Part shown: positions 17,784 through 25,531 of the stretch, one piece after another | Layout of the letters: the number at the start of each line of letters is the position of its first letter | Numbering within the stretch: the first letter of the stretch is position 1 | DNA from: Nitrospira sp. | Lineage (GTDB): Bacteria > Nitrospirota > Nitrospiria > Nitrospirales > Nitrospiraceae | DNA length: 42,329 bases | NCBI GenBank assembly: GCA_030692565.1 | Contig: JAUYAO010000024.1 | Span: forward strand, 1-42,329 | Reading direction: 5' to 3' | The notes under the pieces: model-generated | Told to the model about the DNA's origin: nothing | What the model saw: only the letters and a program-made list of their open reading frames with translations | Database searches by the model: none | Made by a program: the position numbers and the translations under genes

Positions 17784-18629
17784 ATGGCACGGTTTCGACC
17801 TCGAAAAACGTTCAAGCTGGTCACCCATCTTCGGGAAGGCCATCAGGCCCCGCTGCCCGTCTGGAAGCGGGAAGAACAAGAGCTGTCCCGCGATCTTGAA
17901 GAACGCTGTTCGACGGTTCAGCAGCATTGCGGCGACGAAGCCAGTCATCTTCGCTTAGGCCGCCTCGTCCCTCGCCTTACCCACTACGATTACGGTGTCA
18001 GAGAGTCCGCGCTGGCTGAACTGGAGCTGGCCACGCAGCTGATTCGTGTCGGTGCGCGGGTGAATTTTCTGCCGGAGTCGCAGGCGCGAACGGCCGATTT
18101 GGAATGTTATCTGGGTCGGGAGCGTTTCTTTGTCGAAGCGACCGCCATGGTGGGATCCGCCGAGCGCCGGCAGATGCCGGTTCGGGGGCTGGCTGAGATC
18201 GATGTGCAAGGCGACGAGGAGGATCGGGGCGTCATCCTGATCCATCGCATTCTCGCGCGCATCAGGCAGAAGGCGAAGCAGTTGGCCGACTACTGCGATC
18301 CGGTGGTCCTCTGTATCTCCGTCCCCCGTGCGGACCTGTTGGGAGACAAGACGAGCCGCCATGAAGAAATCCGGCTGGACATCAAAGCGCTGGCCGGTTC
18401 AGTGACGGTACTCTTGACGACGCTGCGGCATCTCAGTGCCGTCATGATTGCCCTGTGGGATGTCGAGCCCTTGCCGTCAAAGGCTGGTACGAGACTGGCC
18501 AATGTCGATCTCGTTGAACGATCGAAGCGGCAGCGAGGCTATCCACGCATCCGCATGCTGGTGCAGAATCCGGGTGCCTCAATCTTGTTGATGGAACGAC
18601 AATACGAGGCGTTTCGAAGCATTTTGTAA
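17784..18629 (+). CDS. Hypothetical protein with a restriction-endonuclease-like motif
   Basis: A 281-residue soluble protein of no family I can name. The stretch from ALAELELATQL (E79/E81) through RTADLECYL (D105) to RFFVEATAM (E118) follows the helix-strand-strand pattern of PD-(D/E)xK nucleases: E...D...ExT, with Thr in place of the usual Lys. This is a fold guess only. The last 203 bp (18427-18629) recur about 1.1 kb downstream on the far side of a toxin-antitoxin pair. It follows the 109-residue gene by 3 bp. Confidence 0.7.
   Translation: MARFRPRKTFKLVTHLREGHQAPLPVWKREEQELSRDLEERCSTVQQHCGDEASHLRLGRLVPRLTHYDYGVRESALAELELATQLIRVGARVNFLPESQARTADLECYLGRERFFVEATAMVGSAERRQMPVRGLAEIDVQGDEEDRGVILIHRILARIRQKAKQLADYCDPVVLCISVPRADLLGDKTSRHEEIRLDIKALAGSVTVLLTTLRHLSAVMIALWDVEPLPSKAGTRLANVDLVERSKRQRGYPRIRMLVQNPGASILLMERQYEAFRSIL
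18427..18629 (+). repeat. Direct repeat, copy 1 (3' end of the nuclease-like gene)
   Basis: These 203 bases, ending exactly at the stop codon, align without gaps to 19521-19723 (constant offset 1094) at roughly 85-90% identity by eye. Similarity stops abruptly at both ends. Together the copies bracket the VapBC-type pair. Confidence 0.9.
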
Positions 18630-18691
18630 TGTTGTGGGCGCAGGCCCATTGGCGAAGGGCTGAGGGTGTCAGGATCAGGTCTGCAGCATCC

Positions 18692-18721
18692 TTGACTAGG
18701 CGCCAACTCCAGGCGTACAGT
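18692..18721 (+). promoter_or_regulatory. Candidate sigma-70 promoter of the VapBC-type pair
   Basis: TTGACT (18692-18697) and TACAGT (18716-18721) are separated by 18 bp and lie 42 bp before the antitoxin ATG. It lies within the unique sequence between the two direct repeats, so the module carries its own promoter. Confidence 0.5.
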
Positions 18722-18762
18722 TTTGGCGTAGAAGTAGGATGCCTGTTAGAAGGGAAGTGGTC

Positions 18763-18996
18763 ATGGTGAAACTGAATGTGTCCATCGACGAGCAAGTTCG
18801 GGAAGAGCTGTTTCGGCTAGTGCCTCCTCGCCGTCGAAGCCAAGTGGTCAATGAAGCCCTTCGCAAGGAGTTGCTGAGCCGGAAGCGGCAGAATGCGACC
18901 GACGCCATTCACCGGCTGAGAAAACGCAGCGCGACGCTGAGCGGAGAGGAAATTACTGCTGCGGTGCGGCGAGATCGGGCAAGGGCGGAGCGATGA
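18763..18996 (+). CDS. Ribbon-helix-helix antitoxin (VapB-like)
   Basis: A 77-residue protein with an N-terminal strand (MVKLNVSIDEQV) and two helices, matching a ribbon-helix-helix DNA-binding fold, followed by a basic C-terminal tail that would bind the toxin. I chose ATG 18763, with AAGGGA a few bases upstream; an in-frame ATG at 18739 would add eight residues but has its ribosome-binding site too close. The stop overlaps the toxin ATG as ATGA. It probably represses its own promoter (family knowledge). Confidence 0.8.
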   Translation: MVKLNVSIDEQVREELFRLVPPRRRSQVVNEALRKELLSRKRQNATDAIHRLRKRSATLSGEEITAAVRRDRARAER

Positions 18997-19430
18997 TAGT
19001 GGTGCCCGATGCGTCGGTCATCCTTAAGTGGGTGTTGGAAAAAGAAAATGAGCCGGATCAGGCGCAATCCAGGCGGCTTCAGGATGCGGTGTTGGCTGAT
19101 CGAGTTGAAATCAAACTCCCGGCCTTGTGGCGGTACGAAGTCGGGAATGTGCTGGGGCTAAAGCAGCCGACTTTGGCGATGGAGCTGATGAGTGCGCTAT
19201 TGGCCTATGACTTTGAGGAAGTTCCGCTGGAAGCGGAGTATGCCTTCGCCACACTGGAGCATATGCGGGAGGTGAAGGGGGTGACGTTCTACGATTCGGC
19301 CTACCATGTGCTGGCGATGCGTACGAAAGGGCTGTATCTCACGGCCGACGCGGCCTATGTGAAACGGGCCAAGCGCAAAGGCCACATCGCACTTCTCTCA
19401 GAGTGGGATGGCCCATCCTCACGACGATAA
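18993..19430 (+). CDS. vapC: PIN-domain toxin (VapC-like ribonuclease)
   Basis: A 145-residue PIN-domain protein. The acidic metal-binding set is D6 (VPDASVILKW), E49 (RYEVGNVL), D101 (FYDSAYHVLA) and D119 (YLTADAAYV), so the catalytic site looks complete. VapC toxins cleave tRNA or rRNA when the antitoxin is degraded. It overlaps the antitoxin by 4 bp, the usual coupling of such pairs. The pair is flanked by a direct repeat of the neighbouring gene's 3' end. Confidence 0.9.
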   Translation: MIVVPDASVILKWVLEKENEPDQAQSRRLQDAVLADRVEIKLPALWRYEVGNVLGLKQPTLAMELMSALLAYDFEEVPLEAEYAFATLEHMREVKGVTFYDSAYHVLAMRTKGLYLTADAAYVKRAKRKGHIALLSEWDGPSSRR

Positions 19431-19520
19431 GTTTCTGGTCGAAGGCCGTTCTCCATTCTGCTCAGGGACAAAACAACAGGTAAGATTCGTTGGCTCGGTG
19501 ATAGTGCTCCGATCTCGTGT

Positions 19521-19723
19521 GGCAGCTCAGTGCCGTCATGATTGCCTTGTGGGATGTGAAGCCACTGCCGTCGAAGGCAGGGACGAGACTGGCCAACGTC
19601 GATCTCGTTGAACGACCGAAGCGGCAACGAGGCTATCCCCGTGTCCGGATGCTGGTGCAGAATCCCGGTGTGCTGTCGCCGCTCACAGAGTTACAGGAAG
19701 AGACCTTTCGGCAGGTGCTCTAA
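19521..19723 (+). pseudogene. Duplicated 3' fragment of the nuclease-like gene
   Basis: This encodes the last 67 codons of a paralogue of the gene at 17784, in an open frame ending at the same stop position. There is no plausible start of its own apart from internal Met codons. It is collinear and gap-free with 18427-18629. It is the trailing copy after the VapBC-type module and probably not a functional gene. Confidence 0.85.
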
Positions 19724-19727
19724 GCGG

Positions 19728-20045
19728 TCAGGCGGGAAGCGAGCTCTTCAGCATTTCCAGATTCTTCGTCACCATCGCATCGCCGTTTTTGGTCGACACG
19801 TCGATGCCGGTGACCGACACCGCGCGACATTCGTCGATCCGGCCGAGTTTGTGCAGCGACTGTGCGAGGGCATAGTAGGCGGCAGAATAGGTCGGCTTCA
19901 CTGTGACGCATTGCTGCAAGGCCTCGGCCGCTTCCTCGAAGTTTCCGTCTTCCATATAGGCTTTCCCGAGACCGAACCAGGCCACCTCGTCAGTCGGTTC
20001 AATCGCGAGCACTCTCTTCAGCGGTTCAATGCGGGGATTGGGCAT
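19728..20045 (-). CDS. Small TPR-repeat protein
   Basis: A 105-residue protein with two to three tetratricopeptide-like units, for example EVAWFGLGKAYMEDGNFEEA and SAAYYALAQSLHKLGRIDE. It probably mediates protein contacts; the partner is unknown. The start has GGAGGA just upstream. Its stop lies 5 bp from the end of the duplicated gene fragment, in convergent orientation. Confidence 0.82.
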   Translation of the reverse strand: MPNPRIEPLKRVLAIEPTDEVAWFGLGKAYMEDGNFEEAAEALQQCVTVKPTYSAAYYALAQSLHKLGRIDECRAVSVTGIDVSTKNGDAMVTKNLEMLKSSLPA

Positions 20046-20124
20046 GGGGCTCCTCCAGTTCCTTTGACGATAGCAGCGGCGGGCGCTCGTTGTCTATGCC
20101 GATTCCTGCGTGCTACGATTCGGC

Positions 20125-20243
20125 AGGACGCTGAAAATGTCTGCCAGCTTCGTTCTCGCGTCGCTCAAGGCCTCAACGTGCTAGAAGTACGCCTCGGCTT
20201 CTCGCTTGCTGCGGCCTTGCTGGACAGTCATTTTGAGCGCCCT
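20125..20243. repeat. 119-bp imperfect inverted-repeat element
   Basis: The left end (20125-20148, AGGACGCTGAAAATGTCTGCC...) and right end (20219-20243, ...CAGTCATTTTGAGCGCCCT) are imperfect inverted copies. The centre CGTGCT-AGA-AGTACG can also pair. It has no coding capacity and lies between the divergent TPR and deacetylase genes, close to both starts. I recall this motif (AACGTNCTAGAAGTACGCC with flanking GCTGGACAG) as a repeat common in Nitrospira and related genomes; that was not checked. Confidence 0.7.
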
Positions 20244-20272
20244 GCGAAGCCTTTAAGTAAGATGGAGCATGT

Positions 20273-21217
20273 GTGGGCAAGACCGGACTCGTCTACGATC
20301 CGCGGTACCTCGAACACGACATGGGGATGGGCCATCCCGAGTCGCCGAACCGGCTGCGCGCGATTGTCCGGCAACTGGAACTGAGCGGCACGATGGCGCA
20401 GCTGACGCGGATCGAGCCGCGCATGGCCGAAGATGAATGGATCACGAAGGTGCACACGGCAGCCTACCTTGCGTCGCTGAAGCAGCACGCCCCTGCGAAC
20501 GGGCGCGTGCCGCTCGATCCCGATACGTCCATGTCTCCCGGTTCGCTGACCGCCGCCTATCTGGCGGCCGGAGGCGCGCTGGCCGCGGTCGATGCGATGA
20601 TGGCGAAGCAGGTCGAGCATGTCTTTTGCGCGGTGCGGCCTCCGGGACACCATGCCGAAGCCAATCGCGCGATGGGGTTTTGTCTGTTGAACAATGTGGC
20701 CATCGCGGCGCGCTATGTCCAGAAGAAGCATGGCCTCTCCCGAGTGCTGATCGTCGATTGGGACGTGCATCACGGCAATGGCACGCAACACAGTTTTGAA
20801 GACGATCCCTCGGTCCTGTTTTTCAGCACCCATCAATTTCCGCACTACCCCGGTACGGGTCGCGAATCGGAGCGAGGCCGGGGCGCAGGGGAAGGCTACA
20901 CGATCAACGTGCCGATGGAAGCGGGAGAGGGGGACGACGAGTATCGTGCCATCTTCCACAAGGTGCTGGTGCCGGCGGCGGAGGAGTTTAAGCCAGACTT
21001 CGTGATGATCTCAGCCGGATTCGATGCGCATAAAGACGATCCGCTTGCCAGTATGGGATTGACCGAGGCGGGTTATGCGGAGTTGACCGGTATCGTGGCC
21101 GGTATTGCCAGGACGTACGCGCAGGGGCGCATTCTTTCGTCTCTCGAAGGGGGATACAATCTCACGGCTCTGGCGGCCTCGGTGGACGCCCACGTGCGCG
21201 GGTTGTTGGCATCATGA
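20273..21217 (+). CDS. Histone-deacetylase-family (AcuC/acetylpolyamine-type) hydrolase
   Basis: A 314-residue arginase/deacetylase-fold zinc enzyme. It shows RPPGHHAE (H126, H127), the zinc ligands D164 and H166 in WDVHHGNGT, D251 in SAGFDAHKDDP and catalytic Tyr295 in EGGYNL. Bacterial members remove acyl groups from polyamines, acetoin-pathway enzymes or other small amides; the substrate here is unknown. The start is GTG with ATGGAG eight bases upstream. The stop overlaps the cytochrome gene as ATGA, implying coupled translation, an unusual pairing for this family. Confidence 0.9.
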   Translation: MGKTGLVYDPRYLEHDMGMGHPESPNRLRAIVRQLELSGTMAQLTRIEPRMAEDEWITKVHTAAYLASLKQHAPANGRVPLDPDTSMSPGSLTAAYLAAGGALAAVDAMMAKQVEHVFCAVRPPGHHAEANRAMGFCLLNNVAIAARYVQKKHGLSRVLIVDWDVHHGNGTQHSFEDDPSVLFFSTHQFPHYPGTGRESERGRGAGEGYTINVPMEAGEGDDEYRAIFHKVLVPAAEEFKPDFVMISAGFDAHKDDPLASMGLTEAGYAELTGIVAGIARTYAQGRILSSLEGGYNLTALAASVDAHVRGLLAS

Positions 21218-22503
21218 CGCGGCTGGTGAAAATCGGGTTGGGCGTCGTCGGTCTGGCCGCTGCGATCTACGTCTACTACACCGAGATCAAGCCCGTCGTG
21301 ATATTCGGTTTGCGCGATGAGTATGCGCATGCGATTCCGTTTCAGAAAGTGCCCGAGGGTTTGACGAGTCTAAGCGCCGAATCGTGCGGACAGTGCCATC
21401 GCGAGATTTATGACGAGTGGAAGACCAGCATCCATGCCAAGGCGTATGAAGATCCGTTTTTTCAGGCTTACTGGAAGAAAGACAAGAACATCTGGGTTTG
21501 CCTGAACTGCCACACGCCGCTGGAAAATCAGCAGCCGACCTTGGTGAAGGAAATCCCGCGCGGCCGCGTGGAAAAGGCGGTGCAGGAGCCTAACCCGCAC
21601 TATGATCCCGCCTATCAAAAGGAGTCGGTCACCTGCGCCGCCTGCCATGTGCGCGACGGGGTGATCTATGGTCCCTTCGAAGATTCTGCCGCGCCGCATC
21701 CCACGAAGTTCGATCCGAACTTCCGGACGACCCAGGTCTGTCAGCGCTGTCACAATGTCGTCTCAGGTCCCGCCCAGTTTTACAATGTAGGCCCTTGCGG
21801 GACCTATGCCGAGTACGAAGGCAAGTTCTTCATGCAGGAGCGGGGCTTCATTTGCCAGAGCTGCCACATGCCCGAGGTGACTCGCCCGGTGGCGCCGGAT
21901 AGCCCCATTCGCCATGGCCGCCGGCATCTGTGGCGGGGCGGGCATGATCCGGACATGATTCAACGGGCGGTGGCGATCGAGGTCAAGACGGACACCCCGC
22001 AACCCAAACCAGGGGACGAAATCGCCGTTACGCTGAACCTGATCAATGCCGGCGCGGGCCACAAGATCCCGACCGGCGATCCCGACCGGCACTTTACTAT
22101 CGAGTTTTCCGTCGAGGACGCGCAGAAGAACGTGTTGGACCAACAGAAATCGACCATGGGGCGCTGGATTCTCTGGCAGCCGGCCATTCTCGAACTGTAC
22201 GACAACCGGCTCCTGCCTCTGGCGAGCCGGGAGTACAGTTTTGCCTATCGTATCCCCCCTAAATCAGAGGGCTTGATTCTCAAGGCGCGGGTGCAGTACC
22301 ACATTCTGACGGACGGGCAGCACGAGATGCTCCGGACCAAGTATGGGCTGACGGGGAACGATCCCTATCGGTTCGTGATCTACGAACGGGAGTTTCCTCT
22401 TTCTGAAAAACTGGCAGCAGCCTTGGATCGGGAGAATCGTCAGCAGACCGCATTGAGTCGTCCAGTAGAAGAAACGAGTTGCAAGGTGAAGGCTGCGAGC
22501 TGA
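21214..22503 (+). CDS. Membrane-anchored five-haem cytochrome c
   Basis: The 429-residue protein has an N-terminal hydrophobic anchor (IGLGVVGLAAAIYVYY) followed by an extracytoplasmic domain with five CXXCH haem sites: CGQCH, CLNCH, CAACH, CQRCH and CQSCH. These lie in the first about 220 residues and resemble the cytochrome c-554-like fold. The C-terminal half has no haem motifs and looks beta-rich. It is likely an electron-transfer protein at the outer face of the membrane. It overlaps the deacetylase gene by 4 bp and is followed within 25 bp by a rhodanese gene, so the three probably form one operon. Confidence 0.92.
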   Translation: MTRLVKIGLGVVGLAAAIYVYYTEIKPVVIFGLRDEYAHAIPFQKVPEGLTSLSAESCGQCHREIYDEWKTSIHAKAYEDPFFQAYWKKDKNIWVCLNCHTPLENQQPTLVKEIPRGRVEKAVQEPNPHYDPAYQKESVTCAACHVRDGVIYGPFEDSAAPHPTKFDPNFRTTQVCQRCHNVVSGPAQFYNVGPCGTYAEYEGKFFMQERGFICQSCHMPEVTRPVAPDSPIRHGRRHLWRGGHDPDMIQRAVAIEVKTDTPQPKPGDEIAVTLNLINAGAGHKIPTGDPDRHFTIEFSVEDAQKNVLDQQKSTMGRWILWQPAILELYDNRLLPLASREYSFAYRIPPKSEGLILKARVQYHILTDGQHEMLRTKYGLTGNDPYRFVIYEREFPLSEKLAAALDRENRQQTALSRPVEETSCKVKAAS

Positions 22504-22526
22504 TCCTGTACGAACAAAGGAACCAC

Positions 22527-23405
22527 ATGACACACCCTTTATTGATGGATACGGAAACCTTGCAACAGCGGCTCGGGCAGCCGGGATTGGTGATTGTCGA
22601 TGTCCGGGGAAAGTCGGCCTATGAATTCGGCGGCCACATTCCCGGTGCCGTGCATTCGACCTGGCACGAATACAGCGATCCGAATGCGATTCCGAAAGGG
22701 CTTCTGAATCCCGATCTCGCGCAGATCGAGCGGCAGCTCTCGGCGTTGGGGATCAGCAACGACAGCGAAGTGGTCATCTACTCCAATCCCTTCGACAATT
22801 GGGGCGATGAAGGGCGCATGTTCTGGATGCTGGAATATCTCGGGCATCAGAACTTGAAGGTGCTCGACGGCGGCTGGGTCAAGTGGACGGCGGAGAAGCG
22901 CCCCTTCGGTCATGGCCGTGAAACGCCGAAGCCGGGCACGTTCAAAGCCAAGCCGGTGAAGAGCGTTGCGATGACCAAGGATGAGTTAAAGCTCATCGTC
23001 CGTCAGGCGCATCCGCAGACGGCCGTCCTGGATGCGCGCAGCCTGGAGGAGTATCTCGGCAAGGAAGTGTCGGGGATTCCGCGTCCCGGGCATATCCCTT
23101 CGGCCATCCATGTCGCGTGGAACACGTTTCTCAACAAGGACGCGACGATCAAGGATTTCGTCGCCATCAAGGATTCCCTGCAGGACAAGGGGATACAGGA
23201 TTCCCAGGAGATCGTCTGCTATTGCACCGGCGGTGTCCGATCGGCCTGGCTCTATTTCATTCTGAAGCTCGTGGGCTATCAGAATGTCCGCAACTATCCG
23301 GGGTCCTGGTGGGAGTGGAGCCGGGATTTCGCCTGTCCGGTAGAGAAAGACATACAAGGCTTACAGAAAATTCTGGGGTTCAACGAGTCGGCGCGACCTT
23401 CTTGA
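22527..23405 (+). CDS. Two-domain rhodanese-like sulfurtransferase
   Basis: A 292-residue protein with tandem rhodanese domains: the first, inactive, from VIVDVRGKSAYEFGGHIPGA, and the second with VLDARSLEEYLG and the active-site loop C233-TGGVR. It transfers sulfane sulfur, for instance from thiosulfate, to an acceptor. The CTGGVR loop differs from both classical thiosulfate (CRKGVT) and mercaptopyruvate (CGSGVT) types, so the donor is unclear. No signal peptide is seen. ATG 22527 is preceded by AAAGGA. It follows the cytochrome gene closely. Confidence 0.88.
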   Translation: MTHPLLMDTETLQQRLGQPGLVIVDVRGKSAYEFGGHIPGAVHSTWHEYSDPNAIPKGLLNPDLAQIERQLSALGISNDSEVVIYSNPFDNWGDEGRMFWMLEYLGHQNLKVLDGGWVKWTAEKRPFGHGRETPKPGTFKAKPVKSVAMTKDELKLIVRQAHPQTAVLDARSLEEYLGKEVSGIPRPGHIPSAIHVAWNTFLNKDATIKDFVAIKDSLQDKGIQDSQEIVCYCTGGVRSAWLYFILKLVGYQNVRNYPGSWWEWSRDFACPVEKDIQGLQKILGFNESARPS

Positions 23406-23430
23406 CAGTCAAAAAAGCGCTGTGTAAGGT
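23402..23430 (+). promoter_or_regulatory. Candidate sigma-70 promoter of smbP
   Basis: TTGACA (23402-23407) lies 17 bp from TAAGGT (23425-23430). It overlaps the stop of the rhodanese gene and leaves a leader of about 60 nt before smbP. The -35 is perfect, the -10 weak. Confidence 0.45.
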
Positions 23431-23498
23431 GAATTCATGAGCGCACGATTTTTATGCACTGATCTGTGCAATCCTATCTAACCCTGAGGGAGGCCACT

Positions 23499-23846
23499 AT
23501 GACAATCTCTATTCGTCGCAGCCTGGTGATGTTGGCGGCAGTGAGTGCGTTCGTTGTCGGTCCGGTGATGACCGGTCTGGCGTTGGCCGATAACAAGCAT
23601 GTGGCAGAGGCCGTCGAGCATGCGAAAGAAGCTGCGGCCCATGGCAAGCAAGGCCATGCCGATGCCCTGGTGCAGCATGCCGAGGGCGCTCTCAAACATG
23701 CCGAGGCGGCCGGTGTGAAGAATCCGCACTTGGACGAAGGCATCAAGCATCTTAAGGAAGCCGTCGAGCACGGGAAGGCTGGTCACGCCGATGTGGCCAC
23801 GCAGCACGCCGAAGGTGCCGTCACGCATTTGTCGGAAGTGAAGTAA
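23499..23846 (+). CDS. smbP: SmbP-like small His-rich metal-binding protein
   Basis: A 115-residue exported protein: a signal peptide ending ALADN, then two helix pairs with regularly spaced His in motifs such as EAVEHAKEAAAHGKQGHAD and TQHAEGAVTHLSE. The repeated GHAD...QHAEGA units show an internal duplication. It matches the layout of SmbP of ammonia oxidisers, a periplasmic four-helix protein that binds copper and other divalent metals. Function is inferred from that family. It may buffer copper for periplasmic redox enzymes. GAGGGAGG lies six bases before the ATG, so expression is probably strong; two hairpins follow. Confidence 0.9.
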   Translation: MTISIRRSLVMLAAVSAFVVGPVMTGLALADNKHVAEAVEHAKEAAAHGKQGHADALVQHAEGALKHAEAAGVKNPHLDEGIKHLKEAVEHGKAGHADVATQHAEGAVTHLSEVK

Positions 23847-23867
23847 CGCATCGACAGCACAGATTTG

Positions 23868-23889
23868 CCGGCTGTCAGTTGACAGCCGG
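23868..23889 (+). terminator. Hairpin after smbP
   Basis: A perfect 9-bp stem, CCGGCTGTC with GACAGCCGG, closes an AGTT tetraloop 22 nt after the smbP stop. There is no T tract, so it may stabilise the mRNA 3' end rather than terminate by itself. Confidence 0.6.
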
Positions 23890-23900
23890 GGTATTCGGAG

Positions 23901-23936
23901 CGGGCAGGGGGCAACAACCCTGCCCGTTCTTGCTTG
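23901..23936 (+). terminator. Rho-independent-like terminator after smbP
   Basis: A 9-bp GC-rich stem, CGGGCAGGG with CCCTGCCCG, has an 8-nt loop and is followed by TTCTTGCTTG. It is the better terminator candidate of the two hairpins behind smbP. Confidence 0.7.
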
Positions 23937-23952
23937 AGCGGGAGAGAGCGCA

Positions 23953-24744
23953 GTGCGCGTCGGGTATTACCAATATGAGCCGGAATTCGGCAAGGTCGCG
24001 AAGAACCTGGAGGTGATTCGTGCCAAGCTGGAACAGACCGAGGCCGACCTCATGGTCCTGCCGGAGCTCTGTGCATCGGGGTATCAGTTTGTGTCGGCCG
24101 AGGAGGCACTGACGCTATCCGAGCCGGTGCCGGATGGACCGACGACGAAGATGCTCGTGGAAGTGGCCAAGCGCCGACGCATGCATATTGTAGCCGGCTT
24201 GCCGGAGCGGGCAGGGGCGCACTGTTATAATTCGGCGGTGGTCGTCGGGCCGTCAGGATTGCTCGGCTGCTATCGAAAGAGCCATCTGTTTTTTGAAGAG
24301 ACGCTCTGCTTTGCCCCCGGAGATACCGGCTTTCACGTCTGGGATATCGGGTCCGCCAAGATCGGCGTCATGATCTGCTTCGATTGGTACTTCCCAGAAT
24401 CTGCGCGGACTCTGGCCCTCATGGGAGCCGACATCATCTGCCATCCCTCCAATTTGGTCTTGCCGAATTGTCCGGACTCCATGCCGGTGCGTTGCTTGGA
24501 GAATCGCATCTTCGCCGTCACGTGCAATCGCATCGGAACCGAAGCGCGCGGCGGGAAAGATGCCCTCACCTTTATCGGCAATAGCGAGGTTGTCAGTTCC
24601 CGTGGCGTCATCCTGCAGCGCGCGTCGCGCGACCGTGAAGAACTGGCCGTGGTGGACATCGATCCGACCGAGGCGCGGAGCAAGGCGCTCACCCGCTACA
24701 ACGATCTGCTCGGCGATCGCCGTCCCGCTCTCTATCACAAGTAG
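23953..24744 (+). CDS. Carbon-nitrogen hydrolase (nitrilase superfamily)
   Basis: A 263-residue cytoplasmic amidase with the Glu-Lys-Cys triad E38 (LPELCASGY), K109 (YRKSHLF) and C142 (MICFDWYFPE). It hydrolyses a C-N bond in an amide or N-carbamoyl substrate; the branch cannot be assigned from motifs alone. The start is GTG at 23953 with GGGAGAGAG upstream. It stands as a single gene or shares a transcript with the AlgH gene 87 bp downstream. Confidence 0.9.
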   Translation: MRVGYYQYEPEFGKVAKNLEVIRAKLEQTEADLMVLPELCASGYQFVSAEEALTLSEPVPDGPTTKMLVEVAKRRRMHIVAGLPERAGAHCYNSAVVVGPSGLLGCYRKSHLFFEETLCFAPGDTGFHVWDIGSAKIGVMICFDWYFPESARTLALMGADIICHPSNLVLPNCPDSMPVRCLENRIFAVTCNRIGTEARGGKDALTFIGNSEVVSSRGVILQRASRDREELAVVDIDPTEARSKALTRYNDLLGDRRPALYHK

Positions 24745-24831
24745 GAATCCCTCGTCGAACGCGGGCCGTCGCTGAACGGCCGTTCTCAACGTAGGCTTGC
24801 GCCATGCACGCGAGCACGGTAGGATCTTCTT

Positions 24832-25392
24832 ATGGATATGGAACTCGGTAAGGGCATTTTCCTCGTGGCGACGCCCCAACTGCGCGATCCGAATTTCCGC
24901 CAGACCGTGGTCTTACTCTGTGAACATGGGGATGAAGGCGCGCTCGGTGTCGTGGTCAATCGGCCGACCGCCATGTCTATCTCGGAAGCGCTCCCGCAGG
25001 TGCCCATCATCGAAGGGGCGAGTCATGTGCTCTATGCCGGGGGGCCCGTGCAGACGAATCACGTCATGCTGCTATACCGGGTCGACCAGCTGCCGGAAAA
25101 TTCCCACCATGTGTTTGACGGGGTGTGCCTCGGCGGAGATATGGGCGTGGTCGAACGGATCCTCACCGGCCCGACGACCAAAGATTCCTTTCGCGCCTAT
25201 CTCGGGTACTCGGGCTGGGGCCCTGGCCAGTTGGAGTCGGAGATGAAGACCGGTTCCTGGATTACTTTGCCCGCCGATTCCAAGATCGTGTTTGAGAAAG
25301 ATCCCGCGCAGGTGTGGCAGGAAATTCTGCTGAACCTGGGCGATGCATACAAGCACTACGCAGATATGCCGTTCGACCCCTCCTGGAACTAG
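24832..25392 (+). CDS. AlgH/YqgE (DUF179) family protein
   Basis: The 186-residue product has the family layout: GIFLVATPQLRDPNFRQTVVLL at the start, GALGVVVNRPT, the AGGPVQ motif, and GYSGWGPGQLESE followed by GSW. The protein is a cytoplasmic alpha/beta protein of unsettled function, linked to alginate gene regulation in Pseudomonas. Length and motifs are complete. Confidence 0.92.
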   Translation: MDMELGKGIFLVATPQLRDPNFRQTVVLLCEHGDEGALGVVVNRPTAMSISEALPQVPIIEGASHVLYAGGPVQTNHVMLLYRVDQLPENSHHVFDGVCLGGDMGVVERILTGPTTKDSFRAYLGYSGWGPGQLESEMKTGSWITLPADSKIVFEKDPAQVWQEILLNLGDAYKHYADMPFDPSWN

Positions 25393-25394
25393 CC

Positions 25395-25475
25395 AGGCTA
25401 GGGGCGAGAGGCACGAGGCGATAGGTTGCGAGAATGTCTTTTTCCTCCTCTTGCCTCTAGCCTCACACCCCGCGC
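25395..25475. repeat. Low-complexity inverted repeat between the AlgH and CsgG-like genes
   Basis: GGCTA with AGAGGCA (left, separated by six extra G-rich bases) pairs with TGCCTCTAGCC (right), around a C/T-rich centre containing CTTTTTCCTCCTC. The left arm contains repeats of the form GGCGAGAGGC. It may act as a terminator for the AlgH gene. It resembles low-complexity intergenic repeats elsewhere in such genomes. Confidence 0.5.
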
Positions 25476-25531
25476 CATGATTCTTAGATAACTCCATTGA
25501 AGCCTGTCGGCGGCAGTGTTAGGCTGCCTGC

